The translations under genes were made by a program, and so were the position numbers. A DNA stretch of 64,000 nt from Iris pallida (lineage: Eukaryota > Streptophyta > Magnoliopsida > Asparagales > Iridaceae). The stretch is taken from contig JANAVB010044017.1 of the NCBI GenBank assembly GCA_029216955.1, positions 5,974,529 through 6,038,528 of the forward strand. The letters run 5' to 3'. The notes below the pieces were generated by a model. That model worked only from the letters and a program-made list of their open reading frames with translations. It searched no databases and was not told the DNA's origin. This document shows, in pieces, positions 61,342 to 64,000 of the stretch. Within the stretch, counting starts at the first letter, position 1. Each line of letters begins with the position of its first letter.

Positions 61342-62000
61342 CATTAACATATAATCTCCCTTAATTAAACCACTTAACCAACTCTAGAGAAAAACCTACA
61401 AAATAGGGGCAAAGTGTAGAGAATGAGATTCTCTACACTTAATGTGAATGTCATAAATGGAGAGGAAAATTAATGAGGGGTTTAAATGACAAACCTAATT
61501 TTTCTTGGAGGAGGAAGAGAACTTGGAAAGAAAAGAAATTTTGAAGAAGGAAGGAGACTTTGTCATGAAGTAACAAAGAAGGGGGGGGGGGGGGGGGTTT
61601 ATCCATGGCCGGCCACCTATCCAAGGGCTATTGGGTTGGGATCCAATAGCCCACAACCCAATAACCTAAGTTTGGTTCAATATTGAAATCGGGTTGGTTC
61701 GGTTCAATTCGGTTCGATTCTAAACGACTAATTAAGCCTTTAAAATGACTAATTAAGTCATGGAAATTAGGTTAATAATTTCCAGCCTATTTATGATGGT
61801 ACCTGGGCTAAGCCCAGCTAGTATGGGGGTCCCACTAGGGTCCAGGCTACCCGGGTCTCCAAATTGGGTCCGAATTGGATAAAATTCAAACCGACTCAAA
61901 TAAATTCCTAAAAATCATATAAAATCATATAAAATTCCTAAAATATTATTAAACTTGAAAATGACAAAAATACCCCTAATTTGAAAAACTGGGGGTGACA
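58518..62000 (-). repeat. Element F 5' LTR (right copy)
   Basis: A 3483-bp LTR. Differences from the left copy noticed include C/T changes near 58616, 58931, 59205, 59850, 59916 and 60232, a shorter (TA)n, and a G homopolymer expanded to about 20 (61578-61597 versus 8 at 52914-52921). Confidence 0.92.
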
Positions 62001-63971
62001 ATGGTCCCATCGTCCAAGGCTTGGCATAGCATTGGCTTGGCCCATGAATTAAGTTGCGTTGCACGGCTTGTGACATAAGTCTAGGCACCAAAATGACTTG
62101 GTCGTTCAAAAGTCGAACGCATGCGTGATACGTTTTTGCGATGCGAGGCTTGACGCAGCCTTTGTTCGTCGAGTTGTTGTGCGATTAAGTTACTCTAAGT
62201 TTTGTTAGGCTATCGAAAGCATTCTAAGCACTGTCCCGCGTATTCTACGATTTTCGAAATTACTTGGTTTCACGACCTTAAGGCCCGTCGTATAAAGTGT
62301 CTTAGACGATAGTTTCACCCAGAACATCAATTGGCGTAAGACACGATGTCACGGACTTAGTGTTTCTAAGGCACGAGCCACGGTTGATTTATTGAGTTGG
62401 AAAAAGGGGCTTTCAAATAGGCATTTCTAAGTTGCATGGAATGATAGGGCAAGAAAGAAGAATGCTTACGACCATGAGTCGTCGAGGCGGTCTTAGATGT
62501 GAGAAGTATTGAACTTGGCCCTGAAAGAGATGGTAACACTAGAAAAAGAATGACTGTGTGAGACGTCAGTTCGAGTCGAGTCTTGTATGGTCATTGGACA
62601 ACTTGTCGACAAGGAGGAGTTTCCACGAGCGGCAACCCTGGGCGCCAAGGGACCGTATCGTCCTGGGGGGAAACACGGTATAGCCGAAGCTAGACGAACC
62701 GCTCGGGTTATTCGAAAACTTTCAACGGGGCTAGCTACTTGCGTTGAAAGGGTCGCCGAATAGTAAGGCTATAGTCCATGATAGCTTGTGATGTTAGTGA
62801 CCAATTCATATAGATGGGTCGGTATGGGCGGCAATCCGCGTGTGTGCCTTTGGATTGAGTAGAGTTGAATGTGTGTACAGTTAGAACACAATGTTTGGGC
62901 CTAAGATTTGGCTACAACTTAGACACCATGCTTCGACACGAGATGTGGCATCGAGTCTTAAGTTGTTGGCATAGAGTTGCACAAGTTGGATTTGAGTCGT
63001 TGCGAGTTTAAGTCAGGAATCGCCGCAAGGCAAAGTCGGTCGAGTGACACTTAGCCCACAAGTCTTGATTGGGTCAGTTGGTGATTAAAGTAGCAAGGGC
63101 CGCGAGGCGGCGATATGGTTAAGTCACACTGAGTTGTGAGGTACGACACGATGGACTTGTAGCACAGTCGCATGGAAATGGAGTCTTACTGAGTAGTTGC
63201 GTCTTGATTTACGGCCGAAAGACAAACACAACTTGATAGGTTAACGTTGTTGGTACGAGAAGGGGACTAGAGGCAAAGTATGAGTTGACGTTGTTGTTGC
63301 AAGCACAGGATGGTCTAGAGACACAAAATAGGCCAAGGCGTCGATCCTAAAACTGATCCTAAGACAAGACTAGAAATACAATTGATAAAAAGGGACTATG
63401 TTGCACAAAGTAAATCAAACGTGTTAGTTTTGTATGGGTAGGTGAGGAGCTCATTCCACCAGTACAGTTAAGTACTGACACCCACACAGTTTTTATGTGC
63501 AGGCACATGTAGAAGCTCGTGGCGCGGAGCTCGCTTAGATGCGTCGAGGCACGGAGTTCCTTGGCGATTCGAGACGTGCGACCGCGTGGAGTCTGGACTT
63601 ATACGGGACATAATGTATGGACGTCGCCTTCCGAAGCATCCGCTAGCTCAAGACATGTATTGAGAGATGAGAGAGAGCTGAGTGACTTGTAATGTGAGAA
63701 GAGTGAGCTTGAGTGACTTGTAATCTTGGCCTTGCGCCCCATTGTAATCCTTGTTTCAATATCAATAAAATGCATCTTTTGAACGACTTGTGTTTTGTTT
63801 TAAATTTCCGCTGGCATATTCAATGTCTCTGCTTGGGACTTCTGTGCGACGACCCCATCGCAGCCACTGTAATCGGCCGTTATGGAACCCGTCTTGCACG
63901 AGTACAATTTAGGCTCGTGCGGCATCACGCCTTAGCGAGGACGATCGCTCCTACGGGAGCGGGGCGTGACA

Positions 63972-64000
63972 TTAGCTATTGGGCAGTCCTTCTTTATATG
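63972..64000 (-). pseudogene. Copia gag zinc-knuckle end (partial at window edge)
   Basis: The minus-strand text reads HIKKDCPIA, the second half of a CCHC knuckle (GH...C). It continues across the LARD-C duplication into 39895 in the same frame. The first half lies outside the window. Confidence 0.6.

Larger units (their letters stand above)
49806..62000 (-). mobile_element. Element F: intact Tekay-lineage Ty3/gypsy chromovirus
   Basis: A 12.2-kb element with LTRs 49806-53325 and 58518-62000 and a perfect duplication ATGGT (49801-49805, 62001-62005). The LTRs are nearly identical; by eye I find only about a dozen substitutions, mostly C/T, plus microsatellite-length changes. The coding frame is intact on the minus strand, and a TTTCGAGGACGAAA motif and AAGGAGGGTAGA tract precede the 3' LTR, as in Tekay/Del elements. 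This is the youngest insertion of the nest and the only one with full coding capacity. Confidence 0.93.
39896..63971 (+). mobile_element. LARD-C: non-autonomous LTR element hosting V and F
   Basis: Starts TGTAGTGTCCC at 39896 and ends GGGGCGTGACA at 63971, flanked by TCAGC (39891-39895) and TTAGC (63972-63976), a duplication with one C to T change. Outside it, the copia gag reads through. The 5' LTR is 39896-46840 (with virus fragment V), the internal region 46841-49372, and the 3' LTR 49373-63971 (with Tekay F). Same family as LARD-A and noncoding. Confidence 0.9.
49373..63971 (+). repeat. LARD-C 3' LTR, interrupted by Tekay F
   Basis: LTR sequence 49373-49805 and 62006-63971 (net about 2.4 kb). 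It includes AATAAA (63764-63769) and the intact U5 stem GCTCC-TACG-GGAGC (63947-63960). It resumes after F directly at TCCCATCGTCC, as in the 5' LTR at 44884. Confidence 0.88.

Overview
The window is nuclear DNA from a vascular plant, almost certainly an angiosperm with a large, transposon-rich genome. The evidence is plant-type LTR retrotransposons (a SIRE-lineage Ty1/copia element with an env-like 'putative plant transposon protein' gene, an intact Tekay-lineage Ty3/gypsy chromovirus, and large non-autonomous LARD-type elements primed by initiator tRNA-Met) plus an integrated fragment of a plant pararetrovirus (Caulimoviridae). I see no host gene. The species cannot be named from the sequence.

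The architecture is a set of nested elements. I read it from target-site duplications (TSDs), LTR termini (TG..CA), primer-binding sites (PBS) and polypurine tracts. Level 0 is an LTR-like fragment (1-1056), anonymous AT-rich DNA (1057-1749) and the start of a minus-strand LTR (1750-2286). Level 1 is a decayed SIRE copia element on the minus strand, running from its 3' LTR (2287-3319) past the right edge of the window. Its gag/pol/env-like genes survive in three separated blocks: 3757-6289, 36694-39895 and 63972-64000. Level 2 is two LARDs inside it: LARD-B (minus, 6290-36693, TSD ATAGG) in the copia RT/RNase H region, and LARD-C (plus, 39896-63971, TSD TCAGC/TTAGC) in its gag. Level 3, inside LARD-B, holds LARD-A (plus, 6410-13529, TSD AAGTC/GAGTC), a 5.3-kb solo LTR 'E' (20490-25766, TSD ATAAT) and a defective Tekay-like element 'D' (minus, 25834-36304). 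Level 3, inside LARD-C, holds a pararetrovirus fragment 'V' (about 40200-44851) in the 5' LTR and an intact Tekay element 'F' (minus, 49806-62000, perfect TSD ATGGT) in the 3' LTR. One copy of D's LTR also carries a small palindromic MITE embedded in a (TA)n tract.

Only F looks capable of autonomous movement. Its gag-pro-RT-RNaseH-integrase reading frame (1444 codons) is open, and the remaining integrase tail and chromodomain (140 codons) follow after what looks exactly like an 84-nt GT-AG intron. The virus fragment keeps a long open coat-protein frame with a zinc knuckle and a degenerate dUTPase-like domain, then a movement-protein region and an aspartic protease, but it has no reverse transcriptase. 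The LARDs encode nothing but share conserved RNA-like hairpins in the internal region, next to the polypurine tract and in U5, several with compensatory changes. These hairpins, the Tekay intron and the virus fragment are the most interesting contents.
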